Source of the DNA: Odiellus spinosus
Taxonomy: Eukaryota; Arthropoda; Arachnida; Opiliones; Phalangiidae
Direction: 5' to 3'
Assembly (NCBI GenBank): GCA_963920705.1
Contig: CAWUCO010000001.1
Location: 793,982-857,981 of the forward strand
Length of the DNA stretch: 64,000 nt
A program made the position numbers and the translations under genes. Shown piece by piece: positions 29,023 through 40,949 of this stretch. The notes beneath the pieces are model-generated. The model worked only from the letters and a program-made list of their open reading frames with translations. It did not search any database and was not told where the DNA came from. Numbering within the stretch: position 1 is the stretch's first letter; each line of letters starts with the position of its first letter.

Positions 29023-29408
29023 GCTAATCTGTTATGAAATGTCGATAAATTAAGAAATTTCAAAAATCGCGAAATTTTGATTTTTTTACGATATCGAATC
29101 TATGGCAACCATTTGTTCTTCTTACCCTTGATTAAATATTTCTTCGAATTGGAAATTACGGACATAAGCGAATGCCAAGTAGATGGAAGTGATCCTCTGT
29201 TTGGGAATATGAACCACTAACTGTTTGAGGGAACTATGTCGTTGATCATGTAAGGCTTGAAAAAAATATTTTTCGCTCGTGATGAGAGCGAAATTGGAAC
29301 TGTTAATAGCCCGGACTGCTTCCAAAAATAATTTTTTGATATTCTTCTTATATTTTTCCAATATTTTTTCCAAATAAACAATATCGGCGTTAATGGAATT
29401 CTATTCAT

Positions 29409-29888
29409 TGGAAATGAATCAAATAAAATACTTAACGGCTAAAAAAACAGGTTAGAGCGTTTACAATAAAGATTAGGTATGTAGGTAGTATAGTACTTTC
29501 CTATATTAGCGATTCTAAAAACAGAGTTATCAAAAAAGCGTTCACGCGAAACAGCTTTATCATGAGAGCGGATTTTCAAATTAACGATTATCGTAATAGC
29601 AGGTATTCAAAATCACTGTATCATATCAGCGGATTCTCATATTTAAAACCACGGTATTGTCTCCTTGTGGAATTAACAGTATTTAAAAAAATTTTACCCG
29701 CAACAAGAATAGAAGATTATATTCTATTTTTAAGAAAAAAAACCCATAAAGATTTTACTTTTTAAAATTTTAGATCAAAGGGCTGTACTATAAATACGAC
29801 AAGGATTTTGTATCCGAGCTATATTTTAAATACGGCCTGGCTATGGAACGGTACGGTTAGGTTAGGCGGGATTAGGTTAGGTTTAATT
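29409..29888. other. Non-coding gap with a TTAGG-like tract
   Basis: No gene seen. GGTTAGGTTAGG and a second TTAGGTTAGG lie at 29857-29882, immediately left of the iteron element. Confidence 0.5.
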
Positions 29889-30752
29889 GGAGTTACCTCT
29901 TAGTGTCGAATAGATTAGTATCGAACGGTCCTAAGGTCGACCTCTTTTCGCTCTTGACCTAGCATCGAAAGTATTAGGGTCAAAACTGAATAAGGTCGAA
30001 TATTTTTGCTACTTAATGACTACTGTCGAACAAAATTTCCTATAGACTACAAAGGAATATTGCAGAAAATACTGAACACAGAATAGAGTCGGACCGAAAA
30101 TTTAATAGAATCGAACCGAAAATGGAACAGAATCGAATTGAAAGTGAATAATGCATAATACACCAATGTTTTGATGGTGTTATCCCATTGGATCAAATTG
30201 ATAATATGAGAGATTTAAAGAATATATTAAGTTTTTTTAGAAACAAGCAGTTGGTTGCGTTAACACAAAGAAAATATGCATGACTTAACTAATTCATATG
30301 TCACTATACAAGATGGCTATGCGAAGTCTGGTTGGGTTGGGTTAGGTAGAGGCGGATGCACACAGATCTATTTTCACGCGTTTCACGCTCGTGCTCTCAT
30401 AGAAATACCATTAGCTCGCGAACGTGAAACGCATGAAATTATTGGGTTCATCCTTTGAAATATATAAAATTGTATATTTATAGAATCAAGGATAATTCGT
30501 ATGGAGTCATTTTCTAAGACCTTTCTGAATACAAACCTGTTTCGACACTAATACAACCATGGTTCGACATTAATTCAAACGCAGTTCGACACTAATCCAA
30601 GAGATTCCGACGTTATTCCCACTGTTGTTCAACGCTTACGTTCGGTACCATTCTTTTCGATTCTGTTCCTTTCGACTCTATTCCAGGAGCGAAAAAAGTT
30701 TTACGCTAATCCGATTCGACACTATTCTATTCGACGTTAATACTACTCCCAG
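29889..30752. mobile_element. Foldback-like element with GTCGAA iterons
   Basis: Left end GGAGTTACCTCTTAGTGTCG matches the complement of the right end, GGGAGTAGTATTAACGTCG, and the similarity continues through ATAGATTAGTATCGAACGG. Both arms are built of repeated TCGAA/TCGAC iterons, oriented toward each other (29915-30140 and 30540-30740). The centre has a GGTTGGGTTAGG tract (30333-30346) and a nested palindromic repeat (30352-30432). No clear target duplication, possibly because another element inserted at its right edge. Confidence 0.6.
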
Positions 30753-30755
30753 TTA

Positions 30756-30903
30756 TACCCTTGTCAGACGAGGCGTAACTAGCCGGTTTATTAAACCGAG
30801 GTATAATCACGATAAACCAAGGTTTATAGAACTGAGAAGGCTACGTAAAGCTCGGTTAAATTTGATTAAACCACGGCTAAGTTTGCCTCGTCGGAAGAGG
30901 GTA
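30756..30903. mobile_element. Palindromic TA-flanked MITE, copy A
   Basis: Begins TACCCTTGTCAGACGAGGC and ends GCCTCGTCGGAAGAGGGTA. Nearly a full palindrome with GGTTTATTAAACCGAGG-like internal arms. Related copies are at 36741-36879 and 54642-54776. Confidence 0.75.
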
Positions 30904-31893
30904 TGAGGTGAGGCTGCGTTACTTTTCAAGATAAGAAATCTGTTTTCTTTTTAACGAATATACTTATTTATTGTTACTATGTTGTTTATGGCATACAACT
31001 GTTATGATACGTACTTATAGTATAATTATCGATGGATCTTTTACTTATGTTATATAGTTTTGCTATTTTGAAATTATCTTATTAATGGATTTTGATTATA
31101 AATATATCATAAAATTACATTAATTTATGATACATCGCTTAGAACCACCTTTTTACTAATTTTATATAACGCACCCTTAATATTATAAATAATTGGCGAT
31201 TCGATATTTAATTACGTTATCTTTTTAAAGTATATAAATCTTGTCTCAAATTAATCTCTACTCCTTTGCTTACCCCGGGACTGTTATGTTTAGAGTCCAA
31301 TCGGGGATTCAAACTGTCAAAGGACTGTCACTCCACCTCTCTGAGGGTTGTTGACAATGAACGGGTCTTAGTTCATGATGTAATTTTGATTATTATAACG
31401 CGGAATCGGATAACTTCTGATATTCATATTTTTTCAGATATTTTATTTTCGGATTAATTGTTTGTTAATAAACAAATACGAGTCGTAAATTCATATAAAA
31501 TTAAGCCAATTGGATGTTGGGTTTATCCGAAGATAAAAGCTCGAAACTTTATCTATTAACGGATAACGACGTACAAGAAAATTTGCATTTCTTAGAATTT
31601 GTGGAAAGTAAAAGAAATATATGTTGAAGAAAATAAATAAAATAATAAAACTTCTTTAGAAGTGTTGAGTTATAAAGCTGACCGACGCGAAAAATTTAAT
31701 GATAGGAGTGTCATGGAAACGCTCCCACAAACAATGCTAATAGACTTAGTTTCTCAATCTCGCAAAACGGTTTGTGGAGTTTCAAATGAAGTTTAATGAT
31801 TAGAATCAAGTGCGAACCAGCTAAGAACTTGGGAGTATATACGTTAACGGATAGAAAAATGATTAAGGCGGTAGTGAAGGGTTATTTAGTACG
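30904..31893. other. AT-rich non-coding gap
   Basis: I see no gene. A segment near 31500-31620 resembles part of the duplicated block at 32317-34505 (the ATCCGTT/GGATAA-rich stretch). Confidence 0.4.
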
Positions 31894-31951
31894 ATGAAAA
31901 AACACCAAATGGCGCTGATTTTCATAATAGCGGTCGCAGTTGTTTCTGGGG
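31894..31951 (+). CDS. Candidate first coding exon with a signal peptide
   Basis: ATG at 31894 opens 19 codons plus one base: a basic start (MKKHQ), a hydrophobic core (ALIFIIAVAVV), then SG, followed by a donor GGGG/GTAAGAAT at 31952. This is a textbook secretory first exon. The nearest same-strand receptor exons begin at 45.7 kb, so it may be exon 1 of that ionotropic receptor or of a lost paralogue. No acceptor partner is proven. Confidence 0.35.
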
Positions 31952-32316
31952 GTAAGAATAGTTTTAATTGATTTCCCAGTCTACCGAACTCTCTCTTACC
32001 TTTTTCCCCAGTATCCCGCCTCTCGCGGAAGCGGGTGGGCACGCTGTAGGCCAGACGGTGACCGGTCTTGGATACTAGACTCTATCGTGGCGACATCTTC
32101 GAGTTTACAAGTAAAAGACCTATATAATATGCATTTCTTATCGTAACTAGAGAAAAATGAAACTTAAATTTGTTAAATTATACCACGAACTACGTCCGAC
32201 TTTTACGGTTCGTCGGAAGTAAAGTTTTAGCGATGATCAAATTTCGATTATTATTAAAGTTATTTTTTAACGCGATTCGCTAATCTCTCGCGTTATAATT
32301 ACCAAAATTACATCAT

Positions 32317-34505
32317 GAACTAAAGAAGATTTCAATTCAAATTTAAGTGAAATCCGCGAAATGATAATAGGTACGGAAAATGAACCTTTTTAGTGAGTTA
32401 CCCATGCTTGATTCACTCTTGATAGCAAGCTCTTCAAGTTAGTTCGACCGTGTTTATGACTCCCGTGTAATTGACATTAAATTATCGGCTTGCTTACTTT
32501 CTAGGTCAAGAAGGCACACCTTTGTTCTAATAATAAAATGAATACATTGTTAGGTATACGATACAATAAACCACTCGGTCGACGATAGCCGGAGAATTCA
32601 AGCAGATCAAAAAGTGTTCAAAAGAAGTGAAGAAAATACGTAAGTTCAATTGTGATAATAATCAAAGGTGGCAATAAAGGTCACAGGCCAAACCCGCGGC
32701 CAAACCCATCCCTTCCTAGCAATGGCCAGCCTAAATTTGACTTGGGGCTATTAGAAGAACTGTTAGAGCTCGGAATTCGTATAACTGTTGTTAATTGAAT
32801 AAGACCATCGTGAATGTTAATCAGATATTATCCGTTCGAGAAAAACATGTCCATTTCTTATTCGAGTTAACGGATACACGAATGCAACGGCAAACTTACA
32901 ATTCGTACTCATTGTTATTCAGGAAATTGATACGAGTTATCTATTCGCCGATAAGAAACATTTGAAACCTTACTTCGAGTTTCTTCGCGGATTTTAACCC
33001 AAATTGAGATCTTGAAGCTAGAATAGTCGCAGTTTCTTTCGATTTAGATGAAAAAATCGAATTATTATATATTCATTCTACACGAATTTTGAGAAACGAC
33101 GTATTTTTAGCTATACCCAACCCTAGTGGGGTCTAGGTACTGTATTCACTGCGGCGTTGGCTTTGGCGTTGTGCAAGAAGACGAAATACGTCATCGAAAC
33201 TAAAAAACTTCCTCTCTTACCCACCAGACGTCACGACGTGATGTCCGATACAAAATTTAAAATATATACTTGTATTTAATATATATATATATGGTTTTTA
33301 TCTAATTGGTCACTTTTTCAGAGACCGCGTAGGGCTCGATGCTGTAAACTTTACGATCGAGTGTCGGACGCTCTACCACGTTATCATAGGTTCTTAGCTA
33401 AACGTGAGAGTCAAATCCCTTATATCTTCAGAGGTATACAATACATACAGAAAACAATCGTCGTTATTAAGGGGCTGTCTCGAACGAGATAAAAAGGTAG
33501 CTTATGAATCTTCCGGTTCTAGTCTGTCAGTAATGAAAAACATATTTTTTCAGAACATGTTTTTCAAAACATGATCTGAAAAACTTGTTTTTCAAAACAC
33601 GTTTTGAAAAAATGATCTTAAAACATGTTTTGTAAAACATGATCAGAAAAACATAATTTGAAAAACTTGATTTGAAAAACATGATTTGAGTTTGCTCATA
33701 AGCGGGGATATTTGAATGTACGTGAACTAACGAAGATTTCAATTCAGATTTAAGTGAAAATCACGAAGTTATAGCTTGATAAAATGGTAGGGCAAATGAG
33801 CCTTTTTGGTGAGTTACCCACGCTTGATCCACTCTTGATAGCAGGCTGTTAAAGTTATTTCTATATAGCGTGTTTGTATAATCAACAATTAATAATCGGC
33901 TCGCTAATTTTCTAGGTCAAGAATACACTTTTTTGTTCTCGTAATAAATTGAATACATTGTAAGGGTACGATTTCAATAAAGCACACGGTCGACGATAGC
34001 CGGAGAATTCAAGCCGATCAAAAGGTGATCAAACGAAATTGAAGAAGTATAATTGAGATAATAATCAAAGATGGTAATCAAGGTTACATGCCTGTCCGTC
34101 CCTTTCTAGCAATGGCCAGCCAAAAATTTTAAGTAGGACCGAAAACTGATTTGGGGCTATTAGTATGAAATGTTAGAGCTTTGAATTGCTATAACTTTTG
34201 TTAATTGAATAATACCATCGTGAATTTCAATTAGATATTATCCGTTCACGAAAAAATATTCGTTTCTTATTCGAGTTAACGTATACCCGAATGTAACGGC
34301 AGACTTGCAATTCGTACTCATTGTTAAATTGGAAATTGATACGAGTTATTCATTCGCAGATAAGAACAATTTGAAACTCGAGTTTCTTCTTGGGTTTTTA
34401 AACAAATTGAGATCTCGAAGATAGAATGTAGGAATTTAGTCGCTGTTCGTTTCAATTAAGATGAAACTTTAATTAATATATTTCATTCTACACTGATTTT
34501 CATCA
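32317..34505. repeat. Diverged direct duplication, two copies of about 780 bp
   Basis: 32317-33095 and 33724-34505 align along their length, with blocks such as CACTCTTGATAGCA, GGTCGACGATAGCCGGAG and CTAGCAATGGCCAGCC in the same order. Identity is perhaps 75-80% by eye. Spacing is about 1.4 kb. No TG...CA ends, so they do not look like LTRs. The copies contain no gene I can see. A short (TA)n run lies at 33280-33292. Confidence 0.7.
33530..33690. repeat. Array of short palindromic motifs (AAAACATGATCTG type)
   Basis: About ten variants of AAAACATG(A/T)TTTG and its complement alternate over 160 bp, so the segment can fold on itself in many registers. Probably slippage-grown; no coding sense. 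Confidence 0.6.
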
Positions 34506-34567
34506 TCGCATTACATAATTGAATAAACACGTAATTTTTTTATTAATCGAGCTTCAAATTTTGGAAT

Positions 34568-34852
34568 TTTATCATTCGACCGAATTTTCGGTCGAACGAC
34601 ATCCCGTTCGACCGAAATGTTTTTTTTAATAATAATGGATTGAATTTAAAATAAATCCCATTAGACCGAAAATGCCTATTTTTAGTTAGGTGAGGTTACA
34701 TAAATAAAGCAGAATCAACGAAGAATATAATATTTCGCCACTCAGGATCTACTCTACTTCAGAGAATATTTTATTAAAAAAGGTATTTCGGTCGAATGGG
34801 AAAAAATACATTGCATTCGGCCCATTGGGATTCAGTCGAATGGTATACAAGC
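34568..34852. mobile_element. Small foldback-like element with GACCGAA iterons
   Basis: Left arm ATCATTCGACCGAAT with two inverted copies of TTCGACCGAAA; right arm ends GATTCAGTCGAATGGTAT. Both carry CCATTxGACCGA iterons facing inward, and a TTAGGTGAGGTTA tract lies in the middle. Same plan as the element inside polB, but shorter. Target duplication not resolved. Confidence 0.55.
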
Positions 34853-35544
34853 AGAATTCCGTCTCCGGTTAATTCGTTTCTATTTGAGACGCGTCTGTTT
34901 ATGTAATTTGTGGTTTTTTATTAAAAACTATTTATCCGAGATTAAAATATCTGAAACGAGTTGGGAAATCATAATATTACCTCCTCGTCCTAAGTCTAAT
35001 GCTAAGCGAGAAAACTAATAAATGCAAGTAGACGACGTTAATTTTTTTAATGTTTTGGTTAAAATAATGAAGACGTAGCATTGAGAAGTAGCACACTTCT
35101 TGCTTTATGGCTACTTTTGGCGCTATACAAGACATACTATTTTATTAAATTCCTATTCTTGCTGCAGGTAAAATTCATATTAGTTTTTAAAATTTTCACA
35201 ACTTTAAAACGAATTTCAAATGAGTGCAGAGTTTCCTTGTGAAAATTTTAAAATCTAATAGAAGACGTACTATTTCATTAGGCATAATTGATACGAAAAA
35301 ATTCGTATTAAATTAACTAGTCAAGTTCCCGCGGGTGACGTACGCCGCTACGTGACTTTAGTGTTATTTTCAGTCTCTACGCTTTTCTAACATTCTAAAT
35401 TTTCGAGCCTCTAATCTTTGTTATTTTACAGATCGTTGAAGTTTATCTTAAGTTTTATTAAAATTATTCTAATCAAAATTTGATCAATAAAATAATGATT
35501 AAATTATTTTCAAACTATAGGACTAAATTAAAAGTAATGATAGA

Positions 35545-35890
35545 ATCAGAAGCCGATGAAACCTTCCTTTGAAGTCTACTACTCTGATGTTCCATATAGC
35601 GCTCCTCTCTGTATGGGTAAAATTCCCAATTTTACGAGATCGGAGGAGTCCTACTTCATACCCCCTGTCTACGCAAAATAGGAAATTCTCTCTCTCCACA
35701 AACGACGACGTTTTTTTGACGAACTCCAAGGCTGCTAGAGATATTCGCTCGACGAACTCCCGCTCCGAAAATATCTACCGTTAGGACGCGTACGAATCGC
35801 GCTTTTTGAAACTAACCCATACAGAGAGGGGTAGACAAGACCCGGGAGTAATAGACTTTAAAGGAGGGTTTCATCAGCTTCTGGTAGAAT
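35545..35890. mobile_element. MITE with about 100-bp imperfect terminal inverted repeats
   Basis: Left GAATCAGAAGCCGATGAAAC, then CTTCCTTTGAAGTCTACTAC, pairs with the right end GGGTTTCATCAGCTTCTGG. A second inner block, CTCTCTGTATGGGT (about 35607), pairs with ACCCATACAGAGAG (about 35816). No coding capacity. Confidence 0.65.
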
Positions 35891-36740
35891 CAAATTAACT
35901 CTGGTTAAACAAATTGTTGTCAAAATGGATTATTCATTATTGATTGAAACCTAGAACTGAATTAGATTTAATGATGTGATTAAACAAATTATATAAAATG
36001 AGTTTAACCACCATTAAAGCTACTAAATCACAATTGAATTTCATCATATGTTTCTCATTAAAAATTATAACTAGTATTTATAGTATATGATAAATAAATA
36101 TTATGCAAAAACGTACGTTTGCTTCTCACTTCTAAAAAAGTTCATTTATACCCATTGATGGTCGACCATAGCTGTAAAGGTAGAGAAATTAAAAATTCAA
36201 ACCGTGAAGGGTCAGAAATTAAAAATTAACGGTTAAATAAATAAGAAAGCCACAGTCTAAGAAATTAGGAACTTATACTTTTAGATATTAATATGAATAA
36301 AAATTATATAACTTTCAATGGTTCGCAAAGTTCTTAAGTATAATATTTTGAGTTCTATTTGTTTAACGACACTTCTTGGGAAAACACTTCCAGAATATGA
36401 ACGCTGGTCTCACACGCCCAATTCCGCTCGTTAAGAAGAAATGTTCCAATCTTAGTTTCACTCGGTTAATCTCTTTTCTTTTTGCCCGTGTAGTGATCGT
36501 TGCAGATATCATTAGTTTAATAAATATCCAACACGTATCTTGACCAGCTTATAAAATCGATCGTACGTACGTCTTTGGCGCGGACAGATTTAGTCAAGTA
36601 TTTGAAGCTTTGGACGACCTTAAAAGACATCTCTTACAATAAACGTTTCTTTAATTCTGCTCAATATACATACTTGTCGTGGAAGGTTGTTTTCAACAAC
36701 CAAAACTATACCTCCTATTTTGGGCGTTGAAACGTGGTAA

Positions 36741-36879
36741 TACCTCTTCAGACGACGCGCGATAGCCAGTTTAGCGGTTTAATCAGATTTAACCGAGGTT
36801 TACATATCCTTCATAGTTCAAAAAACCTTGGTTAAATGGGATTAAACGTCGGTTATTTCTGATTCTTTTGAAGAGGGCA
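36741..36879. mobile_element. Palindromic TA-flanked MITE, copy B
   Basis: Begins TACCTCTTCAGACGACGC, has the inner GCGGTTTAATCAGATTTAAC block, and ends TTTTGAAGAGGGCATTA. Same family as copies at 30756 and 54642, more diverged at its ends. Confidence 0.65.
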
Positions 36880-37607
36880 TTAATCTGTTGAACGCCTATT
36901 AGACTGCAAAATATATTATTTTCTCCAGCGTCGCCATAATCGGTTGGTATATATACCTCTTGCCAATAAGTTCACCCTCTCTTGTTGTATATTTTAATTT
37001 TGAAGTCTCTTAAGAAGGCGTCAAGTACAGCCGGAAAAGGCATACATTTTTAATATGTCGATTTAATAGTATGATAAATCTAAAAATATAATCCATAAAC
37101 TTTTGAAAAAATGATAATAAACTCACTCACGTTAAGCCTAAAAGAATTAATGGAATAGCGCTACTATACTCTCAGGGTTGTTTGCACGGACTACTTTCTT
37201 CACAATGAATTTTAACGTCGCGTATCCATTCGCTTCAGCTTTACTCATTTCGCTAACGTCGCGTGTAAACTTTAGCGTTCCCGACAGACCGACAGACTTT
37301 TTTTATCTATTTGGTTTTCAACGCAAATATTTGTTTCAAATTATTCCTTAATCGAACGAATATCTCGGATAATTTTTTAGAACTCTGAGGAGTTAATTTA
37401 ATAATTTACTAAGTGAGAATCATTTCGATGTTTGCAACTTTGTTGTCTCATCGTCGTTAGAAACGAAGTTAAAGCCTTAGAGAACTTGTAATTGGTCGCC
37501 GCACGACGCGTCAGAGGAAATTGAATTCTAACTCAACCTCTTTTCAGGGCTTAAATCGAACTTGATCTATAAGTAGTTTCATATACGAAGAATTTCGACG
37601 TTACAAC

Positions 37608-37664
37608 ATGGAAATCTCTTATAATCGCAGCAATCCGTATTATTTTACTTACGCTTTTAGCGAG
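37608..37664 (+). other. Possible decayed secretory first exon
   Basis: ATG at 37608 is followed after 57 bases by a strong donor (GAG/GTAAGTG at 37665). In the ATG frame the peptide is not a signal sequence, but one frame over it is very hydrophobic (LIIAAIRIILLTLLAR). It may be a damaged first exon resembling 31894-31951. Weak evidence. Confidence 0.2.
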
Positions 37665-37891
37665 GTAAGTGTTTTAGGAAATTTTATTGACTAAATTCCC
37701 CCACGAAAGAGGTCGTCCTAAACGGCACATTTTGGTTTTCGTTATAAAAAGTAATAATCAAAAACGGCACAATTTTTCACGTCCCAAAAAAAACCTCTTT
37801 ATTCGATATTTTTTGTACTCGTGCTGGAGGTCGGGAATGCTTTGAATTTTTCGACATCACGATTGGCCAAGATAAAATCGCCATCCCTTAA

Positions 37892-38302
37892 AGGGGTCCT
37901 TCGGAGCCTTGGCAGCCTCCCCTTTCTTTTCCCCAACCCCCTTCGTTTTTCGTACCCCCCCCCCCATCCAAATCTGCTTTCCGTTCAAAAATTTAAAAAA
38001 ATATCTATTTTTTTGAGCGATTTTAGACAAACTTAGAAATTGAGTGAGTTGGTCTATGAACCCCTTCTCCTCCCATGTGGTCACGTGTGATAAGTTGCGC
38101 GCGCTTATTTTCGTGGATTGGGTTTGGAAGGGTAGGCAGGAAAGGCCGTAGGGCGAAAGCGGATGAATACAAACGGCGAAAGAGTCTCACAAACATAAGC
38201 GCTAAAAATCGGAAGCGGGAATTTGTACCAAGATCGCTTCGAAAAATGGGGCCGTAAAACGGGAGAAAGAAGTTTAACCCGCTAAGGCTCCGAAGGACCC
38301 CT
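37892..38302. mobile_element. TTAA-flanked MITE (piggyBac- or Kolobok-like)
   Basis: TTAA at 37888-37891 and 38303-38306 flank a 411-bp element. Its ends are AGGGGTCCTTCGGAGCCTT and the complement of AGGGGTCCTTCGGAGCCTTA, perfect over about 20 bp. TTAA duplications are the mark of piggyBac and Kolobok transposases. Internal sequence is GC-richer than its surroundings, with a run of nine C near 37957, and is non-coding. Confidence 0.75.
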
Positions 38303-38439
38303 TTAAGAGTAGCCTTCCGAAAAAAAATCTTGCTTGCACGCTAAGTGAGCGGAAAGTTCACAGTCTAACCTTAAAAATGAGGATCTAGAGTAAATCAATA
38401 ATGTCTATATGAATTGGTGATTAAATATCAATCTCTACC

Positions 38440-40614
38440 GAGGGGCTAGTCACTCGAGGAATCAGGTGTACAAAACCAGGGAAATCGATTTCCTGATTTC
38501 CAGAAATAAGAGGAAATCACGGGCAATTAGTTAAAAATTCTGGAAAATTTGGAAATCACAAGAAAGCAGAGGATATCACTGGTAATCAAAAGAAATCAGA
38601 GGAAATGAAAGGGAAATCTAAAGAAATCAGGGGAAATCTAAAGAAATCAGGGGAAATCTAAAGAAATCAGGGGAAATCTAAAGAAATCAGAGGAAATCAA
38701 ATGGAAATGAAAAATCATTTTGGGAGTCACAGGAAATCAAATGGAAATCATTTTGGGAATCACAGGAAATCAAATAGAAATCAGAAATCATTTTGGGAAT
38801 CACAGGAAATCACCGGAATCAAATGGAAATCAAAGGAAATCAAATGGAAAACAAATGGAAATCAGAAATCATTTTGGGAATCACGGGAAATCAAATGAAA
38901 ATCAGAAATCATTTTTTGAATCACAGGAAATCAAATGAAATCAGAAATTTTGGGAATCACTGGGAATCACGAGAAATCACCGGAATCAAAAGGAAATCCG
39001 AAATCATTTTGGGAATCACAGGAAATCAAAGGAAATCAAATGGAAATCAGAAATTTTGGGAATCACAGGAAATCAATGGGAATCACGAGAAATCACCGGA
39101 ATCAAATAGAAATCAGAGATCATTTTGGGAATCACAGGAAATCAAATGGAAATCAGAAATTTTGGGAATCACAGGAAATCAATGGGAATCACGAGAAATC
39201 ACCGGAATCAAATAGAAATCAGAGATCATTTTGGGAATCACAGGAAATCAAATGGAAATCAGAAATTTTGGGAATCACAGGAAATCAATGGGAATCACGA
39301 GAAATCACCGGAATCAAATGGAAATCAGAGATCATTTTGGGAATCACAGGAAATCAAATGGAAATCAGAAATTTTGGGAATCACAGGAAATCAATGGGAA
39401 TCACGAGAAATCACCGGAATCAAATGGAAATCAGAGATCAATTTGGGAATCACAGGAAATCAAATGGAAATCAGAAATTTTGGGAATCACAGGAAATCAA
39501 TGGGAATCACGAGAAATCACCGGAATCAAATAGAAATCAGAGATCATTTTGGGAATCACAGGAAATCAAATGGAAATCAGAAATTTTGGGAATCACAGGA
39601 AATCAATGGGAATCACGAGAAATCACCGGAATCAAATGGAAATCAGAGATCAATTTGGGAATCACAGGAAATCAAATGGAAATCAGAAATTTTGGGAATC
39701 ACAGGAAATCAATGGGAATCACGAGAAATCACCGGAATCAAATGGAAATCAGAGATCAATTTGGGAATCACAGGAAATCAAATGGAAATCAGAAATTTTG
39801 GGAATCACAGGAAATCAATGGGAATCACGAGAAATCACCGGAATCAAATGGAAATCAGAGATCAATTTGGGAATCACAGGAAATCAAATGGAAATCAGAA
39901 ATTTTGGGAATCACAGGAAATCAATGGGAATCACGAGAAATCACCGGAATCAAATGGAAATCAGAGATCAATTTGGGAATCACAGGAAATCAAATGGAAA
40001 TCAGAAATTTTGGGAATCACAGGAAATCAATGGGAATCACGAGAAATCACCGGAATCAAATGGAAATCAGAGATCAATTTGGGAATCACAGGAAATCAAA
40101 TGGAAATCAGAAATTTTGGGAATCACAGGAAATCAATGGGAATCACGAGAAATCACCGGAATCAAATGGAAATCAGAGATCAATTTGGGAATCACAGGAA
40201 ATCAAATGGAAATCAGAAATTTTGGGAATCACAGGAAATCAATGGGAATCACGAGAAATCACCGGAATCAAATGGAAATCAGAGATCAATTTGGGAATCA
40301 CAGGAAATCAAATGGAAATCAGAAATTTTGGGAATCACTAGAAATCCCTGGGAATCACGAGAAATCACCGGAATCAAATGGAAATCAATGGGAATCACGA
40401 GAAATCACCGGAATCAAATGGAAATCAATGGAAATCAAATTTATCAGAGGAAATCACCAATTTTTTTGGAAATCCAAGGAAATCAAATGGCAATCAGAGG
40501 AAATCACACACTTTTTTGGAAATCCAGGAATTCACTTGGTAATCACTGGAAATCACTTAAATATTTTTGAATCGGAAATCAGGTGTACAAAAATTTTAAA
40601 GTGAGTAGCCCCTC
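38440..40614. repeat. GGAAATCA-based minisatellite with a 106-bp higher-order unit, inside inverted repeats
   Basis: From about 38465 to 40560 the sequence is made of GGAAATCA-type units; from about 39050 to 40340 these form a regular 106-bp higher-order unit (about 12 copies). Since 106 is one more than a multiple of three, all three frames are open and read the same peptides in rotation, so the long open frames are artefacts. The array is bounded by GAGGGGCTAGTCACT (38440-38454) and AGTGAGTAGCCCCTC (40600-40614), and by ATCAGGTGTACAAAA on each side, which suggests a transposon with an expanded core. Confidence 0.9.
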
Positions 40615-40656
40615 GATCCCTACTTATTTTTTAAAATGCTCGAGTTTTGCTTCTAG

Positions 40657-40755
40657 GATGTGCTTTAGATCCAAAAGCACCGTCATTACTACAACTTAAT
40701 GACGTTGCTATTAAGTAGTTGGCCAATTATTAAAGTATGGATCTAAAGCACATCC
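40657..40755. repeat. Short inverted repeat
   Basis: GGATGTGCTTTAGATCCA near 40657 and its complement near 40738 enclose about 60 bp. A related sequence (TTTAAAGCACATTCCA) recurs near 44030. Confidence 0.6.
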
Positions 40756-40949
40756 AACTTAAGTATATTAAAAAATTAAGATTTAGAATGTTAAATAGGA
40801 TAGGCGAAACGGAAATTGATGTCGGCGAGATAAATAAACGGGCACATCCTTCTGATTTCCTGAATTATGTTGTCTTGTTTTAAAGAATTATTTCGCCTTC
40901 CATGCCCATTTTTTGTCGATGCGATTCAATGTTATAAATTTAATCCCTA

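Larger units (their letters stand above)
27507..29405 (-). pseudogene. Ionotropic receptor fragment (ligand-binding S2 and last membrane segment), interrupted
   Basis: The upstream part, 29405-29122, encodes an S2-like stretch (EAVRAINSSNFALITSEKYF ... IYLAFAYVRNFQFEEIFNQ) ending at a donor-like GTAAGA. The downstream part, 27794-27507, continues with RRIFESGFYEKC and a hydrophobic segment (SSFILILTCVGVFVIVGKLY), then a short tail and stop. This is the order of the C-terminal half of an arthropod IR/iGluR-like receptor. The gap between them is an intron-like interval filled by a Penelope-like element. Splice phase does not match exactly, and no upstream exons are visible, so I call it a pseudogene. 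Confidence 0.5.
34853..37607. other. Gene-poor region between MITEs
   Basis: Apart from the two MITEs listed inside it I see no gene, RNA or array. Several open stretches of about 70 codons exist but none shows a family motif. Confidence 0.4.

Noticed and set aside
30625-30906. 93-codon plus-strand frame
   Set aside because: It lies across the iteron arm of one element and a palindromic MITE.
31894-31951. A firm assignment of the signal exon to the 47-kb receptor
   Set aside because: There is no phase-compatible acceptor I can show between them, so I kept it only as a candidate exon.
38701-40604. Three long overlapping open frames (351-481 codons)
   Set aside because: They are the same satellite read in three frames; the 106-bp unit rotates frame each copy and has no stops.
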